5,927 bases of DNA, from contig DNNJ01000199.1 in NCBI GenBank assembly GCA_003487955.1, positions 8,793 to 14,719 of the forward strand, in the 5' to 3' direction. This document shows positions 4,712-5,927 of the stretch, one piece after another. Under the pieces are notes generated by a model that worked only from the letters and a program-made list of their open reading frames with translations, did not search any database and was not told the origin of the DNA. How positions within the stretch are numbered: the first letter of the stretch is position 1; each line of letters begins with the position of its first letter. The position numbers and the translations under genes are program-made. Source of the stretch: Clostridiales bacterium (GTDB taxonomy: Bacteria > Bacillota > Clostridia > Tissierellales > Sedimentibacteraceae).

Positions 4712-5927
4712 ATGGATTTTAAGGAAAGAGTAGCTGAGATTTTCACATCAATAGAAACAGAGCTGTCAAGTGATGATGCTCTTCAATTAATAGAGATACC
4801 GCCTAATACTGATATGGGAGATTATGCGGTACCGTGTTTTAAATTTGCAAAGAAATACAGGAGCTCACCTGCAGCAATAGCAAAAGAAATGGTTGAAAAA
4901 ATAGGAGCAGTGGATGAGTTTGAAAAAATTGAAAGCGCAGGACCCTATGTAAATTTCTTTGTAAATAAATCTCAGTTTGCTAAAAAAGTCCTGCAGCAAG
5001 CTTTTGAAGAAAAAGAAAATTACGGCAGTACAAATGTTGGAGAAGGCAAGACTGTAATAGTTGAATTTTCATCTCCAAATATTGCAAAACCATTTCATAT
5101 CGGTCATATACGTTCAACCTTGATAGGAAATGCCATATACAATATTTATACATACATGGGATACAATACTATTGCAATAAACCATTTGGGAGATTATGGA
5201 ACACAGTTTGGAATGCTTATTTCCGCATATAAAAAATGGGCAACTCCTGAAATTATAGAAGCTATCGAAAAGGACCCCATAAACGAATTGATGAAGCTGT
5301 ATGTGCGATATAATCAGGAAATTGAAACCCATCCCGAATATCAGGAAGAAGCACGATATTGGTTTAAGCAATTGGAAACAGGAAATGAAGAAGCACACAA
5401 ATTATGGGTATGGTTTAGGGAAGTAAGCTTAAAGGAATTTAACCGTGTATATAATATGTTCGGCATTAAATTTGATTCCTATGCGGGAGAAAGCTTTTAT
5501 TCAGACAAAATGCCTGCAATAATAGATGAATTGGAAGACAAATGCCTTCTTAAGGAATCTGAAGGAGCAAGAATAGTAGAGCTTTCGCAGTATGGTCTCA
5601 CGGATGCGCTGATTCAAAAGAGCGACGGCTCAACTCTTTATGTAACCCGGGATGTGGCAGCTGCAAAATACAGGAAAGATACATATGATTTTTATAAGAA
5701 TATATATGTGGTTGGAGCACAGCAGAAACTGCATTTTGACCAATGGAGAAAAATAATTAACTTAATGGGATATGACTGGGCATATGACTGTGTGCATGTA
5801 ATGTTCGGAACTGTAAGTTTGGAAGGCGGAGCTATCGCTACACGAAAAGGAAGAGTAGTATTTTTAGAAGATGTTTTAAATAAAGCAATTGAAAAAACTA
5901 CTGAAATTATCAATGAAAGAAATCCAA
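4712..5927 (+). CDS. argS: Arginyl-tRNA synthetase, 3'-truncated by window edge
   Basis: ArgRS is a class I aminoacyl-tRNA synthetase that charges tRNA-Arg with arginine using ATP and needs bound tRNA to activate the amino acid. The frame runs open from the ATG to the window end: 405 codons of a family that is about 560 long, so most of the C-terminal anticodon-binding helical domain is missing. Visible parts: the N-terminal tRNA D-loop-binding domain (about 20-100, with NTDMGDYAVPCF); EFSSPNIAKPFHIGHIRST with the HIGH box at 129-132; NHLGDYGTQFG (157-167); STLYVTRDVAAAKY; VVGAQQKLHFDQW; and AIATRKGRVV (376-380 ATRKG) where class I enzymes carry KMSKS. Loss of canonical KMSKS is common in ArgRS, where a preceding lysine may substitute. 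The SSPNIAKPFH wording is that of the eukaryotic-type and some clostridial ArgRS rather than the Bacillus type. It has its own promoter. Confidence 0.97.
   Translation, partial: MDFKERVAEIFTSIETELSSDDALQLIEIPPNTDMGDYAVPCFKFAKKYRSSPAAIAKEMVEKIGAVDEFEKIESAGPYVNFFVNKSQFAKKVLQQAFEEKENYGSTNVGEGKTVIVEFSSPNIAKPFHIGHIRSTLIGNAIYNIYTYMGYNTIAINHLGDYGTQFGMLISAYKKWATPEIIEAIEKDPINELMKLYVRYNQEIETHPEYQEEARYWFKQLETGNEEAHKLWVWFREVSLKEFNRVYNMFGIKFDSYAGESFYSDKMPAIIDELEDKCLLKESEGARIVELSQYGLTDALIQKSDGSTLYVTRDVAAAKYRKDTYDFYKNIYVVGAQQKLHFDQWRKIINLMGYDWAYDCVHVMFGTVSLEGGAIATRKGRVVFLEDVLNKAIEKTTEIINERNP

Noticed and set aside
4384..5913. Reverse-strand frames at 4384-4581, 5114-5398 and 5692-5913
   Set aside because: The last two mirror clear argS coding sequence and the first mirrors the end of the acetyltransferase gene. 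None has a family signature.

Overview
The window is a stretch of low-GC bacterial chromosome, most likely from a Clostridia-type Firmicute. The support for this is A/T-rich third codon positions, strong GGAGG-type ribosome binding sites, a consensus vegetative promoter, a MutS2 close to the Bacillus/Clostridium form, and intergenic DNA that is very A/T-rich in places. All genes are on the + strand. No RNA gene, CRISPR array, complete insertion sequence or phage gene was seen.

Layout: (1) bases 2-2257 hold mutS2, nearly complete but missing roughly its first 40 codons at the left edge. (2) Bases 2258-2320 hold a short, relatively G/C-rich block of small inverted repeats that resembles REP-type elements. 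(3) Bases 2321-2503 hold the first ~50 residues of a YkvI-family membrane protein, which then loses its frame and has no remaining body: a gene remnant. (4) Bases 2551-3330 hold an intact PhzF-family isomerase/epimerase-like protein. (5) Bases 3331-3443 are a very A/T-rich spacer with a plausible promoter. (6) Bases 3444-4523 hold a two-domain GNAT-type acetyltransferase. (7) Bases 4524-4711 are a 188-base intergenic region with a C7 run, a perfect 7-bp palindrome, an imperfect direct repeat, a near-consensus promoter and a leader hairpin. (8) Bases 4712-5927 hold the first ~405 codons of argS, cut by the right edge.

The two ends are housekeeping genes: MutS2 (mismatch-repair-related ATPase with an Smr domain, linked to recombination control or rescue of collided ribosomes) and arginyl-tRNA synthetase. 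The middle looks accessory: a decayed transporter-like gene, a PhzF-like enzyme of unknown substrate and an orphan acetyltransferase, with a repeat-like block at the left junction. I see no evidence that these middle genes form one pathway. I found no clearly new biological system. The points most worth checking are the decayed ykvI junction, the Glu-to-Asp change at the expected PhzF catalytic position, and the structured argS control region.
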